Below, one piece after another: positions 25,335-35,635 of a stretch of 40,686 nucleotides of DNA. The stretch is from Methylophilaceae bacterium (GTDB lineage: Bacteria > Pseudomonadota > Gammaproteobacteria > Burkholderiales > Methylophilaceae). The position numbers and the translations under genes are program-made. Position 1 is the stretch's first letter. Every line of letters starts with the position of its first letter. The stretch covers positions 1-40,686 of the forward strand of contig CANFZA010000011.1 in NCBI GenBank assembly GCA_947451235.1, given 5' to 3'. The notes under the pieces were generated by a model. The model was not told where the DNA came from. It saw only the letters and a program-made list of their open reading frames with translations, and made no database searches.

Positions 25335-28300
25335 ATGAAAATAATGTCTTCCACCATCTGGCGTTTTTTATTACCAGTGCTTTTCCTGTTAACCTTAGCC
25401 CCCTTCGTTTTAATCAAACAACAAACCTCACAACAGTTAGCCAACATTCGAATTGGCGCCCAAGATCAAGCGCGTACACTGGTTAGCCTACTCAACATTA
25501 CCGACGAATTAGTAGGCGAACAAACGAATACAGCTATGCGACTTTTAAAAGAACGCGTTTCAGCATTGGGCGATTTATCTATTGATGGTGTGGTAAACAT
25601 TTATGGCGAATCCGTACCTAATCTGGTTTTTGGCGACACACCATTAATCAACAATTACAGATTGATAGACGACGTTAGTAGCTTAGTCGGCGGCACAGCA
25701 ACCATGTTTGTGAAATCTGGAAATAATTTCATCAGAGTCACTACCAACGTAAGGCGAAGCAACGATTCCAGAGCAGTAGGTACCAAATTGGATGAAAATG
25801 GCAAAGCGATTATTGCATTACGCGCAGGGCAGGCTTTTCAAGGTGTGGTGGACATTCTCGGCGCGCCATATATCACGCGCTACGACCCAATTTATGATGA
25901 ACGCGGAAGCATAATTGGTGCCTATTATGTTGGTTATAAAGTCGATATGAAGGTACTTCGCGATGCGGTAAAAAACACGAAGCAACTGAGAACCGGTTTT
26001 GCGATGGTGTTAGATAACCACAATCAAATCCGTTTTTTATCGTCCCATGCTTCTATAGAGCTAGCATACAATCTACTGCATGAGCAGCCTGAAAATTGGG
26101 AGTTTGTAAGGGAAGATATTCCACGTTGGGGATTTCGAGTCATTATTGCTTATCCATTCAGTGAAGCCCGCGCGGTTGGCTTGGCTAATTCATGGTTCAT
26201 TATTATTGCCGGCACACTTTTAGGCGTATTACTTGTAGCCATTATTTTGTGGCAATTAAGACGCTTGATTCTGAATCCTATTGGTGGAGATCCTGAGCTT
26301 GCGATTGACATTGTCAGGCGCATTGCAGCCGGTGATTTGCAAGACGACAACCTAACAGCCAAACCAGATACCTTAATGGCTAACGTGCTGCGTATGCGAA
26401 GAAAGTTGCGTGAAATGATGAGTACGCTCAATGAAAATGCAAATCGCCTAAGTCTTTCTGCCAGTGTTTTTGACCATGCGCATGATGGAATTTTTATTTC
26501 AGATGCAAATACTAAAATTATTGAAGTTAATCTGGCCTTCACTGCCATTACCGGTTGCTCACGTGAAATGGCCTTAGGCAGAACGCCAGAAGAATTAGGC
26601 TTTGCTTGTTACGACACCAGTTTTTTTAAAAACCTTTTAAAAAACAATGTTCGTAGCGGTGAGTGGCGTGGAGAAACTTGGAACAGGCGCAATGATAATG
26701 AGATTTACGCCGCTTGGCTGGATGTTTTCTCAGTGCGTGATGATGCAGAATCTATCACCCATTATGTGGGATTATTCTCTGACATTACAGACCGTAGATT
26801 AGCAGAAGATGGCCTGCGCATTGCTGCTACGGCTTTCGAGACGCAGGAAGGCATTTTTGTGACCGATGCCTACAATGTCATTCTCAGGGTGAATGCCGCA
26901 TTCACACAAATTACCGGCTACACCGCTGAAGATGCCGTAGGACAAACACCGCGCCTATTCAATTCTGGTCGTCAAAATGCTGATTTTTATCACAAGTTAT
27001 GGGATGAAATAAACGCTACAGGCACTTGGCAAGGTGAAATTTGGAACAAACGAAATAATGGTGAAATCTACCCAGAATATTTGACAATTACCGTAGTGAA
27101 AGACCTCAATGGAATTGTCACTAATTACGTTGCAGCGCTTACTGATATTACTATGCGCAAGGCCGCAGAAGCTGAAATTCAAAGCCTAGCGTTCTACGAC
27201 CCTTTAACAACGCTGCCTAATCGCCGCCTACTGCTAGACCGCATCAACCAAGCTTTGGTCAATAGCACACGTAGCGGTAAAGATGGCGCCTTGCTATTTA
27301 TCGATCTTGATCATTTTAAAACTCTCAACGACTCTCTCGGACATGCCGTAGGGGATCAACTCTTAATGCAGGTTGCAACGCGACTGACTTATTGCGTGCG
27401 CGAAGGTGACACTGTTGCACGCTTAGGCGGTGATGAGTTTGTGGTCATGCTTGAAAATTTAAGCACGCACGAACTTGAAGCTGCCGCACAAGTAGAAGTA
27501 ATTGGTGCAAAAATATTAGCTGCACTCAACGAAACTTACCAACTGTCAAATAATACATATCAGAGCACAGTAAGCATCGGCGTTGCACTATTCAGTGACC
27601 ACAATCAAAGCCAAGAAGATTTACTGAAACACGCTGACATCGCCATGTACCAAGTAAAAAAAGCGGGACGCAACGCTATACGCTTTTTTGATCCATATAT
27701 GCAAGATGCGATACATAGCCGCGTGTCGCTAGAGCAAGAATTACGCAAGGCACTGGAGCTGCAACAGTTTGAATTACATTATCAAATACAAGTAGATAGC
27801 TCACTTAGGGCAATAGGCGCGGAAGCTTTGATTCGCTGGCTACATCCAGACCGTGGATTAGTCTCACCTTACCATTTTGTGCCTTTAGCTGAAGAAACCG
27901 GTCTGGTATTACCGATGGGTTTATGGGTACTTGCTTCGGCTTGTGCTCAACTTAAAGCTTGGCAGCAAAACAAGCTCACGCAAGCCCTTACTTTATCAAT
28001 TAACGTGAGTGCCAAACAGTTCCGCCAAGCTAATTTTGTAGCGCAAGTACAAGCAGCAGTCGACGAATACGACATCAACCCTATGCTGCTTAAACTAGAG
28101 CTGACAGAAAGCATATTGCTAGACCATATTGATGACACCATTACCACGATGAATGCGCTAAAAGAGATAGGCATTCGCTTTTCGTTGGATGATTTTGGCA
28201 CAGGTTATTCTTCACTACAATACCTAAAACGCTTGCCTCTGTATCAATTAAAAATTGATCAATCCTTTGTACGTGACATTGCCATAGACAGCAGTGACCA

Positions 28301-28484
28301 AGCCATTGTGCGCACCATTATTGCCATGGCACACACGCTAAACTTGAATGTGATTGCCGAAGGTGTTGAAACTGAAGAACAGAAAGAATTGCTGATTAAT
28401 AATGGTTGCACGCATTATCAAGGTTATTTATTCGGTAGACCGGTGCCAATTGAGTTGTTTGAGCAGTCACTACAGCTAAATTAG
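25335..28484 (+). CDS. Membrane sensor with Cache, HAMP, two PAS, GGDEF and EAL domains
   Basis: A 1049-residue c-di-GMP protein. TM helix at about 9-27, a periplasmic Cache-like domain (about 30-283), second TM helix (about 286-308), HAMP (308-360), PAS at about 370-485 and 490-612, GGDEF (about 615-785) and EAL (about 795-1045). The GGDEF motif (about 697-701) is intact and is preceded by REGD, an inhibitory I-site. EAL residues are present (EALIRW, ELTES, DDFGTGYSSL, KIDQSFV, EGVE), so both synthesis and breakdown look possible. Its place 141 bp after nirN suggests a link to nitrite/NO respiration, but the ligand of the Cache domain is unknown. The Shine-Dalgarno sequence is weak; ATG 25344 is an alternative. 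Confidence 0.9.
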   Translation: MKIMSSTIWRFLLPVLFLLTLAPFVLIKQQTSQQLANIRIGAQDQARTLVSLLNITDELVGEQTNTAMRLLKERVSALGDLSIDGVVNIYGESVPNLVFGDTPLINNYRLIDDVSSLVGGTATMFVKSGNNFIRVTTNVRRSNDSRAVGTKLDENGKAIIALRAGQAFQGVVDILGAPYITRYDPIYDERGSIIGAYYVGYKVDMKVLRDAVKNTKQLRTGFAMVLDNHNQIRFLSSHASIELAYNLLHEQPENWEFVREDIPRWGFRVIIAYPFSEARAVGLANSWFIIIAGTLLGVLLVAIILWQLRRLILNPIGGDPELAIDIVRRIAAGDLQDDNLTAKPDTLMANVLRMRRKLREMMSTLNENANRLSLSASVFDHAHDGIFISDANTKIIEVNLAFTAITGCSREMALGRTPEELGFACYDTSFFKNLLKNNVRSGEWRGETWNRRNDNEIYAAWLDVFSVRDDAESITHYVGLFSDITDRRLAEDGLRIAATAFETQEGIFVTDAYNVILRVNAAFTQITGYTAEDAVGQTPRLFNSGRQNADFYHKLWDEINATGTWQGEIWNKRNNGEIYPEYLTITVVKDLNGIVTNYVAALTDITMRKAAEAEIQSLAFYDPLTTLPNRRLLLDRINQALVNSTRSGKDGALLFIDLDHFKTLNDSLGHAVGDQLLMQVATRLTYCVREGDTVARLGGDEFVVMLENLSTHELEAAAQVEVIGAKILAALNETYQLSNNTYQSTVSIGVALFSDHNQSQEDLLKHADIAMYQVKKAGRNAIRFFDPYMQDAIHSRVSLEQELRKALELQQFELHYQIQVDSSLRAIGAEALIRWLHPDRGLVSPYHFVPLAEETGLVLPMGLWVLASACAQLKAWQQNKLTQALTLSINVSAKQFRQANFVAQVQAAVDEYDINPMLLKLELTESILLDHIDDTITTMNALKEIGIRFSLDDFGTGYSSLQYLKRLPLYQLKIDQSFVRDIAIDSSDQAIVRTIIAMAHTLNLNVIAEGVETEEQKELLINNGCTHYQGYLFGRPVPIELFEQSLQLN

Positions 28485-28534
28485 CGCTATAGATTTAGTT
28501 AAAACAGAGTTTCAATAAAATAAAAAACTATTTA

Positions 28535-30373
28535 TTATCTTGTCATCTGCGCATAAAGCAAAGGTAATTCTTTAGGCAAATCTTCCGGTTTACGTATTAC
28601 GGCAAAACCACCTGCACCAAACAAATGTGGCAGATATTCGTTGGCTTCAATATCAATGGTCACGCAAAATGGCCTTAAGCCCAATTGACGCGCTTCATGT
28701 AGCGCCATACGCGTATCTTCTATGCCATAACGCCCTTCATAGCGATCTAAATCATTAGGCTTGCCGTCGGTCAGTAGCAGCAATAAACGCTGACGTTGCG
28801 GCTGCGCGGCCAGCAAAGTGCTGGCATGGCGAATAGCCGCGCCCATCCGCGTGTAGTAACCCGGTTTAATAGCCTGAATACGGCCACGCACATTGGTGTC
28901 GTAACGTTCATCAAAGGTTTTAAGATGATTAAAGCGCACATTACTACGTTTAAGCGATGAAAAACCATACATAGCAAACCTGTCGCCGGTAGCAGAAAGT
29001 GCTTCGGAGAATAAAAATAGACTGTCACGTATCACATCAATCACACGTGCGTTATCCGACGCGTATGCATCAGTAGAAAGCGATAAATCAGCCAGCAATA
29101 AACAAGCTAAATCACGCTGCTGATTCACTTGCGCGCGATACACACCGCGATTATCAGGATGGGTGCCGCTCAGTAAATCTGCTTCTTGTCGCACCCAAGC
29201 ATCAAGATCAATATCTTCCCCTTCTTGCTGACCTTTGAGCCAGGTTCTTGCCGGCGCTAACGCTTGAAACTGGCTACGGAGGCGCTTCGCAGTTCTGCGT
29301 AATTGTGCCGGCAGCTCGCAAGCTTCAGTTTGCTGAGCTACCACTTCTTGCAGGCGGCAGTAATCTGGTTGCAATAACTGTTTTTTGTAATCCCACTCTG
29401 GCAATGAAACACCCTCGCCTAGTGGTGCATCGTCTTCGCCTGCGGGCGGCAAATCAAGGTCAAATCGTAGTTTAGCGGCACTGGTTTCGCTATCCCGCGC
29501 TACCGTCATATTATCCATATCCTCAGCGGCTTGGGCGGCACTTTCTAAATCATCCTCTTCATCTTGCGGACGATTCACTTTGATATATTCAGTCCAAGAA
29601 AATAGGCTTTCAGCCCTGAACATCATCAAAAAGCCATCTTTTCCATCTGGCATATCGGTACGTTCGGCCGCATGTTTACGGCGACTTTTTGCCGCATCAG
29701 GTTTGTCGGGTGATACTGTTTCTGGTGCGCCGTTATTTGTTGTTACATTGGCATTGGCGTTAATAGGTGGCGCCGGATGCGACCATAAAGCGACTGGATG
29801 AAATGGCGTTTTTGAGTACGGTAAAACGTCTACACTGCCCGGATTTTGTAGCGCCTGACGGATAGAATTTTCCTGTGCAGCTTCTGCAGTTGGTAATTTT
29901 TCCGGCAAAGGACGCAACGCCAAAGTAGCCTCAAGCAAGCGGTTATAACGTGGCACTAAACCAGCAAAACGTTCAAGGGTAAGTTGCGTAGCGGCTTGAT
30001 TACGTATAATCCAAGGTAAGTTTTCATCAACATCAGCGGCTGAAAGCGCTACTAACCATAGATACAAATCACGATTAAGACTGCGTTCAGAAAATAAGCC
30101 TATGTGTTCTGGTAAGCGCAAGGTTTCGCCATCACGCCAAGATAACTCGACTCTATCGCCAGTGGTTGCCAGCCGTTGCATCCAACGTCTACGCGCGCCG
30201 TGGCGGGTGGCGGGTGATGCCGATAAGTTTAAACCAGCGTCACCGCCTAATGCACGAAAGAATATCGCGGCCGTTTTGCTGATTTCGTCTAGCCGAACAA
30301 CGGCATCTTCATGCTCTTTATCAGCCGCGCGGGTAACCAGCTTATGCCACAATTCACCGACGTATTCTTCCAT
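28535..30373 (-). CDS. norD: Nitric oxide reductase activation protein NorD
   Basis: A 612-residue protein with a C-terminal von Willebrand A domain (about 415-612) containing the MIDAS-type DLSLSTDAY (DxSxS), TRMGAAIRH (T) and LLLLTDGKPND (D) motifs. The N-terminal half is helical, with an acidic middle (about 270-320). It works with the AAA+ protein NorQ to insert the non-heme iron into NorB. Length agrees with NorD of other proteobacteria. It is 30 bp after norQ on the same strand and converges on the GGDEF-EAL gene with no clear terminator between (50 bp, AT-rich). Confidence 0.95.
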   Translation of the reverse strand: MEEYVGELWHKLVTRAADKEHEDAVVRLDEISKTAAIFFRALGGDAGLNLSASPATRHGARRRWMQRLATTGDRVELSWRDGETLRLPEHIGLFSERSLNRDLYLWLVALSAADVDENLPWIIRNQAATQLTLERFAGLVPRYNRLLEATLALRPLPEKLPTAEAAQENSIRQALQNPGSVDVLPYSKTPFHPVALWSHPAPPINANANVTTNNGAPETVSPDKPDAAKSRRKHAAERTDMPDGKDGFLMMFRAESLFSWTEYIKVNRPQDEEDDLESAAQAAEDMDNMTVARDSETSAAKLRFDLDLPPAGEDDAPLGEGVSLPEWDYKKQLLQPDYCRLQEVVAQQTEACELPAQLRRTAKRLRSQFQALAPARTWLKGQQEGEDIDLDAWVRQEADLLSGTHPDNRGVYRAQVNQQRDLACLLLADLSLSTDAYASDNARVIDVIRDSLFLFSEALSATGDRFAMYGFSSLKRSNVRFNHLKTFDERYDTNVRGRIQAIKPGYYTRMGAAIRHASTLLAAQPQRQRLLLLLTDGKPNDLDRYEGRYGIEDTRMALHEARQLGLRPFCVTIDIEANEYLPHLFGAGGFAVIRKPEDLPKELPLLYAQMTR

Positions 30374-30403
30374 GTTAAGGTTTGCCTAACATATAAATGT
30401 TAA

Positions 30404-31186
30404 TTATCTGCCGAAAGTCGCGTCTATGACTTCACGTAAAGCAACCGCTGTTTCCGGGTCATCGGTGAGTGTTTCCACCAAAGCTGAGCGGCAAGCCAAG
30501 GTTGGGTCGCAGCCATCTTTTATTAAAGTAGCGGCATACACCAGCAAGCGCGTACTGGCCACTTCTTCTAAATCATGATCACGTAGCGCTCGGAAAGCAT
30601 TGGCGATAGAAACTAACCGTTTAGCGGTCATTTCATCTATGCCAGTTTCGCCCACCAAAATAGCTTCCTCCTGTTTTGCAGGCGGAAAATCAAACGCTAG
30701 TGAGATAAAACGCTGCCTTGTAGAAGGCTTCATGCCCTTTAAAAAATTCTGATAACCGGGATTGTAAGACACCACCAACATGAAAGATGCTGGCGCCACT
30801 AATTGCTCACCGGTACGATCTATCGGCAATATGCGCCTGTCATCGGCAAGCGGATGCAACACCACTGTGGTGTCTTTACGCGCTTCGACCACTTCATCTA
30901 AATAGCAAATACCACCTTCGCGCACCGCACGTGTTAGCGGGCCATCGCTCCACACCGTTTGGCCATCAAGAATCAAATGGCGACCGACTAAATCGGCTGC
31001 GGTTAAGTCATCGTGGCAAGCAACGGTATAAAGCGGTAAGTTTAACTTGGCCGCCATGTGTGCCACAAAGCGGGTTTTTCCACAACCGGTGGGGCCTTTA
31101 ATCAGCAAAGGTAAACGGTTGCGCCATGCGCGTTCGAACAGCTCAATTTCGCTGCCTTGTGCTTGGTAAAAAGGGTGGTTTTCCAT
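30404..31186 (-). CDS. norQ: AAA+ ATPase NorQ
   Basis: A 260-residue MoxR-like AAA+ ATPase. Walker A is GPTGCGKT (31-38), Walker B is GICYLDEVVEARK (about 91-103), with sensor 1 in ASFMLVVSYNPGYQ. These and the length place it as NorQ/CbbQ; the neighbourhood selects NorQ. It forms a ring with NorD and activates NorCB. ATG at 31186 has GGA upstream. The 72-bp gap to norF has only half of a DNR site (TTGAT at 31226), so it is probably cotranscribed with norE-norF. Confidence 0.94.
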   Translation of the reverse strand: MENHPFYQAQGSEIELFERAWRNRLPLLIKGPTGCGKTRFVAHMAAKLNLPLYTVACHDDLTAADLVGRHLILDGQTVWSDGPLTRAVREGGICYLDEVVEARKDTTVVLHPLADDRRILPIDRTGEQLVAPASFMLVVSYNPGYQNFLKGMKPSTRQRFISLAFDFPPAKQEEAILVGETGIDEMTAKRLVSIANAFRALRDHDLEEVASTRLLVYAATLIKDGCDPTLACRSALVETLTDDPETAVALREVIDATFGR

Positions 31187-31258
31187 TATTTTTCCAATAC
31201 GTCTTTTATGGTAATACTTATTTTCTTGATTAATAAAGCCTTAAACTTTTATTATTTT

Positions 31259-31531
31259 CTAGGTCAAACCCATTAAGTAAGCCAGTGCAATTAAGCCGCC
31301 AACAATGACAAAATAAGCCAGCATAATCATGCGCCAAATCACTTTCGTCTGCCGTAGTGCCATAAAGTAATTGGCCACCATTTGGCTTTTTATCATAGCA
31401 ATGGCAAGCAAGGTCAGCATGGTACTTTTGCCGGCAAGATTAGCCTCACCTATGCAAAAAGTCGCTATTGTTAGCGCTACTAATATCAGCCAAATGAGCG
31501 TAGAGAAACGAGTAGATTGTAATTTTTGCAT
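31259..31531 (-). CDS. norF: NorF-like cytochrome oxidase subunit IV homologue
   Basis: A 90-residue membrane protein with three TM segments (about 10-27, 33-52, 65-88) and the K-MVANYFMALRQTK pattern of the prokaryotic COX4 family, to which NorF belongs. It accompanies norE in many nor clusters and is needed for full NO reductase activity in some species. Starts 6 bp after norE. Too short to carry other evidence, but the neighbours leave little doubt. Confidence 0.85.
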   Translation of the reverse strand: MQKLQSTRFSTLIWLILVALTIATFCIGEANLAGKSTMLTLLAIAMIKSQMVANYFMALRQTKVIWRMIMLAYFVIVGGLIALAYLMGLT

Positions 31532-31537
31532 AATTAC

Positions 31538-32155
31538 CTAACGGATAATATAAATCAGCGGAAACAGAATAATCCACAAAAAATCAACCATGTGCCAAAA
31601 TGAAGCGCCAGTTTCTACGCCTGTGTGATGCTGTGCGTTATAGGCGCCGCGACGCGCTTTAACAATAATACTGGCCAAGATCACCATGCCCATCAGCACG
31701 TGCATAAAATGAAAAAAAGTCAGTGATAGGTAAAACATGTAAAAAGCATTGGTGCTCATGCTAATGTCTGCTGCAAACTTGGCGTGAAACTCAACAATTT
31801 TAATGCTGATAAACACGCCACCAAGCAAGAAAGCACCCATCAGCCAATCAGCACATTGTTTGGATAAACCCAACTTAATGGCAGCCACTCCGCGCACCAC
31901 AAAGTAACTGCTAGTAATAAGCACCAACGTGTTAATTGCGCCAGATGTGCGACTTAAAGTCAGTTGTGACGCATTAAATAACTCAACATTGTTAGCCCGT
32001 GTAAACGCGTAAGCCACAAAAAGCACACCAAATACCAGCATTTCAGCAAAGATGAATATCCAAAGCGCAAAGTCACCAGGCAGATTTTCACCCTCTTTAA
32101 GGATTGGTACTTGCTGTAATTCGACTAAATTAATGGTGGCATTTTGAGTAAGCAA
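31538..32155 (-). CDS. norE: NorE-like cytochrome oxidase subunit III homologue
   Basis: A 205-residue polytopic protein with five to six TM segments and the COX3 family residues DFALWIFIFAEMLVFGVLF (about 28-46), NAFYMFYLSLTFFHFMHVLMGM (split, 136-157) and ASFWHMVDFLWIILFPLIYI. It is the NorE of norCB-QD systems; its role is accessory (assembly or proton movement). No ATG lies in frame; TTG at 32155 with GGAA 8 bp upstream is the likely start. It is the first gene downstream of its own DNR promoter, separating norEFQD from norCB. Confidence 0.88.
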   Translation of the reverse strand: MLTQNATINLVELQQVPILKEGENLPGDFALWIFIFAEMLVFGVLFVAYAFTRANNVELFNASQLTLSRTSGAINTLVLITSSYFVVRGVAAIKLGLSKQCADWLMGAFLLGGVFISIKIVEFHAKFAADISMSTNAFYMFYLSLTFFHFMHVLMGMVILASIIVKARRGAYNAQHHTGVETGASFWHMVDFLWIILFPLIYIIR

Positions 32156-32232
32156 GTGGCTATTCCAATGGTTTAATTACATGTCCTAGATTTACAAATA
32201 AGATAGAAATAGGTTAGGTCACAATGTTGTTT

Positions 32233-32274
32233 ATCATGCGCTCGTAGCGAATATTATTCATTGATGCACATCAA
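32233..32274 (-). promoter_or_regulatory. FNR/DNR box and -10 of the norE promoter
   Basis: TTGATGCACATCAA (32261-32274) is a perfect box. On the minus strand the -10 predicted for a class II site is CATGAT (32238-32233), identical in sequence and distance (centre to centre 32 bp) to that of nirS. Transcription would start near 32226, about 70 bp before the norE TTG. This shows that norEFQD has its own promoter and does not rely on norCB read-through. Confidence 0.88.
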
Positions 32275-32290
32275 GCCTCAAGATTATTAG

Positions 32291-32335
32291 AAAACAAGCA
32301 CCATAAAAACAAGAGACATAAAAACAAGAACCATA
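32291..32335. repeat. Three tandem 15-bp repeats between norE promoter and norB terminator
   Basis: AAAACAAGCACCATA (32291-32305), AAAACAAGAGACATA (32306-32320) and AAAACAAGAACCATA (32321-32335) are contiguous; a decayed fourth copy (AAAAAGAGGAGCCATA) continues to 32351 and merges into the norB terminator. They lie 17 bp from the norE DNR box on the upstream side. Function unknown. Confidence 0.85.
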
Positions 32336-32359
32336 AAAAAGAGGAGCCATAAGCCCCTC
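32335..32359 (-). terminator. Rho-independent terminator after norB
   Basis: On the minus strand GAGGGGC (32359-32353) pairs with GCTCCTC (32347-32341) with one G-U pair and a 5-nt loop, followed by TTTTTT (32340-32335). It is 39 bp past the norB stop and separates norCB from norEFQD. Confidence 0.8.
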
Positions 32360-32397
32360 AATTTAATTTAAAGCTAATTAACCGCTATTTAACTGAA

Positions 32398-33801
<1,404 letters not shown>

Positions 33802-34227
33802 TTAGCCTTCAATGTTTGGCGGCCACTTGTTAGTATTGATTTCGGAAGCGTATTTAAGGAAGGCGACAACATCATCAATATCTGCATCACTTAAATTGAA
33901 TTGCGGCATTTGACGACGGCCAGGCACGCCCGTAGGCTGGCCTTTGATCCAAGCTTTAATAAAGTCTGGCCCACGACGTACATACACATTACCTAGCTCT
34001 GGTGCAAAGTAAGCACCTTCACCTAATAAAGTATGGCAACCGATACAATTGTTTGTCTCCCATAATTTTTTGCCGTGTGCAACGGCAGGCGTAATGTTCT
34101 GACTATTATCACGCGTTGGTAAAACCTTCATGGTGTCGAAAGTAAGCGCGAGAAATAGCAGGAAGAAGAATACTCCCCCACCATAAAAAACATTTCGCGC
34201 CATCGACTTGGTAAAAGTTGCGCTCAT
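33802..34227 (-). CDS. norC: Nitric oxide reductase cytochrome c subunit
   Basis: A 141-residue protein with one N-terminal TM helix (about 13-30) that keeps it in the membrane and a periplasmic cytochrome c domain with CIGCH (Cys61, Cys64, His65) and GEGAYFAPELGNVY. The RRQMPQFNLSDADIDDVVAFLKY stretch (split, about 104-126) holds the axial Met. It passes electrons from soluble cytochromes to NorB. GGGGAG precedes its ATG. It is the first gene of norCB, divergent from dnr. Confidence 0.96.
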   Translation of the reverse strand: MSATFTKSMARNVFYGGGVFFFLLFLALTFDTMKVLPTRDNSQNITPAVAHGKKLWETNNCIGCHTLLGEGAYFAPELGNVYVRRGPDFIKAWIKGQPTGVPGRRQMPQFNLSDADIDDVVAFLKYASEINTNKWPPNIEG

Positions 34228-34272
34228 AACATTGCTCCCCTACATTAAGAGTGAATAAGAATTTCAACCTGC

Positions 34273-34345
34273 ACAGTAACAGAGCACGCAAAATAAACTC
34301 TTGATACACATCAAGTTTGGATACTTGATTAATTTGGTAGACAAT
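34273..34345. promoter_or_regulatory. FNR/DNR box in the norC-dnr divergent region
   Basis: TTGATACACATCAA (34301-34314) is a perfect box between norC and dnr. At the class II distance on the norC side lies TACTGT (34278-34273, 3 of 6), and on the dnr side GACAAT (34340-34345, three bases off the ideal place). A second half site, TTGAT at 34325-34329, follows. The layout suggests that Dnr drives norCB and possibly itself. Confidence 0.82.
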
Positions 34346-34375
34346 ACCGTTTTAAATAAATACAAAAGAGTTGCT

Positions 34376-35050
34376 ATGGATAAAAAACTCATTGCCAATC
34401 GCTTGTCAGAGTTTTACATGTTTTCAGAACTGCAAGCGGCTCAGATTGATAAACTAGTGGCTGGCACTAGAGTTTTAGATGCGCCTCGTAACACCATGCT
34501 CTTTAACCGTGGTGATAGGGCGCATGGTTTTTATCTGTTGCTGGAAGGGCAAATCAAATTAGGCATCATCTCGCCACAAGGCGATGAAAAAGTCATTGGG
34601 CTCATTCAGCCTGGTCAAAGTTTTGGTGAAGCCGTGCTATTTTTAGAGCGTTCATTTCCAATTTACTCTCAGGCTACAATAGATTCTAAAGTACTGTTAA
34701 TCACTAGAGATGCTATTTTTGACATATTAGACAACGACGTTACCGTGGTTAGACGAATGCTAGCTGGCATTTCTGCACGTAATCGGCAATTGGTAAACGA
34801 TATTGAATCTATTTCATTACAAAATAGTACGCAGCGTTTAATTGGTTATTTACTGCAAATTAGCGCAGATTCGGCCAACCCAGCACGTGTGCAATTACCG
34901 GCGAATAAGCTGACCATTGCCTCTATGCTTAACATTACGCCAGAGACATTTTCACGCGTCATGTTACGGCTTAATAATGCAGGCTTGATTGAAGTTAACG
35001 GTAAAGAAATTGTGATTACTAACGTGGCGGGCTTGCGTGACTTTGAATGA
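34376..35050 (+). CDS. dnr: Dnr/Nnr-type CRP-FNR family regulator
   Basis: A 225-residue regulator: cyclic-nucleotide-like sensor domain (about 15-125), dimer helix (125-150; MLAGISARNRQLVNDIES) and a Crp-type HTH (about 170-215; LTIASMLNITPETFSRVMLRLNN), whose TPETFSRVM recognition helix is of the FNR/DNR type reading TTGAT boxes. It has no cysteine, so it cannot hold the FNR oxygen-sensing cluster; NO sensing by heme, as in DNR, is likely. The start is ATG 34376; a longer frame from 34301 would overlap the DNR box itself. Divergent from norCB, it is the expected activator of nirS, norC and norE promoters. Confidence 0.88.
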   Translation: MDKKLIANRLSEFYMFSELQAAQIDKLVAGTRVLDAPRNTMLFNRGDRAHGFYLLLEGQIKLGIISPQGDEKVIGLIQPGQSFGEAVLFLERSFPIYSQATIDSKVLLITRDAIFDILDNDVTVVRRMLAGISARNRQLVNDIESISLQNSTQRLIGYLLQISADSANPARVQLPANKLTIASMLNITPETFSRVMLRLNNAGLIEVNGKEIVITNVAGLRDFE

Positions 35051-35103
35051 CTTTGTTGTTCTTGTTGCGTTGATCTACTTGAGTTAATTTAGTTTGGTCG
35101 AAA

Positions 35104-35589
35104 CTAACTTTTCCAAGTTAAATATACCCGACAATCAAACTCAAGCTGGTGATAATCAGGTTCCATATAGCGGCACAACTGGTAAAACGCTTTATCGTGA
35201 TTACTTTCTTTTAAATGTGCCAGTTCATGCACAACAATCATGCGTAAAAAATCTGCAGGCGTCTCTTTAAAAAAACTAGAAATACGAATCTCTTTTTTGG
35301 CTTTTAGCTTGCCGCCCTGCACGCGTGAGATTGCCGTATTTAATCCTAGCGCATGATGATCTACGGTCAGTCTATTGTCGTAATGTACTTTATCTAGCAA
35401 GGGCGCATTACGCAAAAACGCTTGTTTAAGTTCAGTTGCATATTGGTAAAGTGCTTTATCTGTTTGAATCATATGCGATTCAGGATAGCGCTGGGCAATA
35501 TAGTCGCCCAGCATGTTTGTGGCTTGCAAATGCCGAATCTGCTCCTGCAGATGTATAGGATAATGCTGTAAATATCTAAGTGGCGTCAT
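35104..35589 (-). CDS. YgjP-like zinc metallopeptidase (M48-type)
   Basis: A 161-residue protein of the YgjP/DUF45 family. The zinc motif is VVHELAHLKESNHDKAFY (about 119-136; HExxH with a third His in the N-HDKAFY part). These gluzincin-like proteins are small, cytosolic and uncharacterised. Family proteins are often around 160-240 residues, so this short form is acceptable. It converges with dnr (54 bp between) and is 47 bp after the MFS gene on the same strand. Confidence 0.82.
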   Translation of the reverse strand: MTPLRYLQHYPIHLQEQIRHLQATNMLGDYIAQRYPESHMIQTDKALYQYATELKQAFLRNAPLLDKVHYDNRLTVDHHALGLNTAISRVQGGKLKAKKEIRISSFFKETPADFLRMIVVHELAHLKESNHDKAFYQLCRYMEPDYHQLEFDCRVYLTWKS

Positions 35590-35635
35590 TAATGTACGTT
35601 CAGTATTATTTAAAGCGCCGTAATTTTTATGCCAC

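Noticed and set aside
26150-26548. 132-codon open frame antisense to the GGDEF-EAL gene
   Set aside because: Covers HAMP/PAS coding sequence with strong domain evidence on the other strand.
31226-31239. Possible DNR box between norF and norQ (TTGATTAATAAAGC)
   Set aside because: Only the first half matches; the second half lacks ATCAA, and the implied start would leave almost no leader before norQ.
32291-32351. CRISPR-like look of repeated 15-mers
   Set aside because: The units are directly adjacent with no spacers and no cas genes are present; it is a simple tandem repeat.
34301-34375. Longer N terminus for the dnr gene starting at TTG 34301
   Set aside because: Those codons would include the DNR box and the -10 region; ATG 34376 gives the normal family start.
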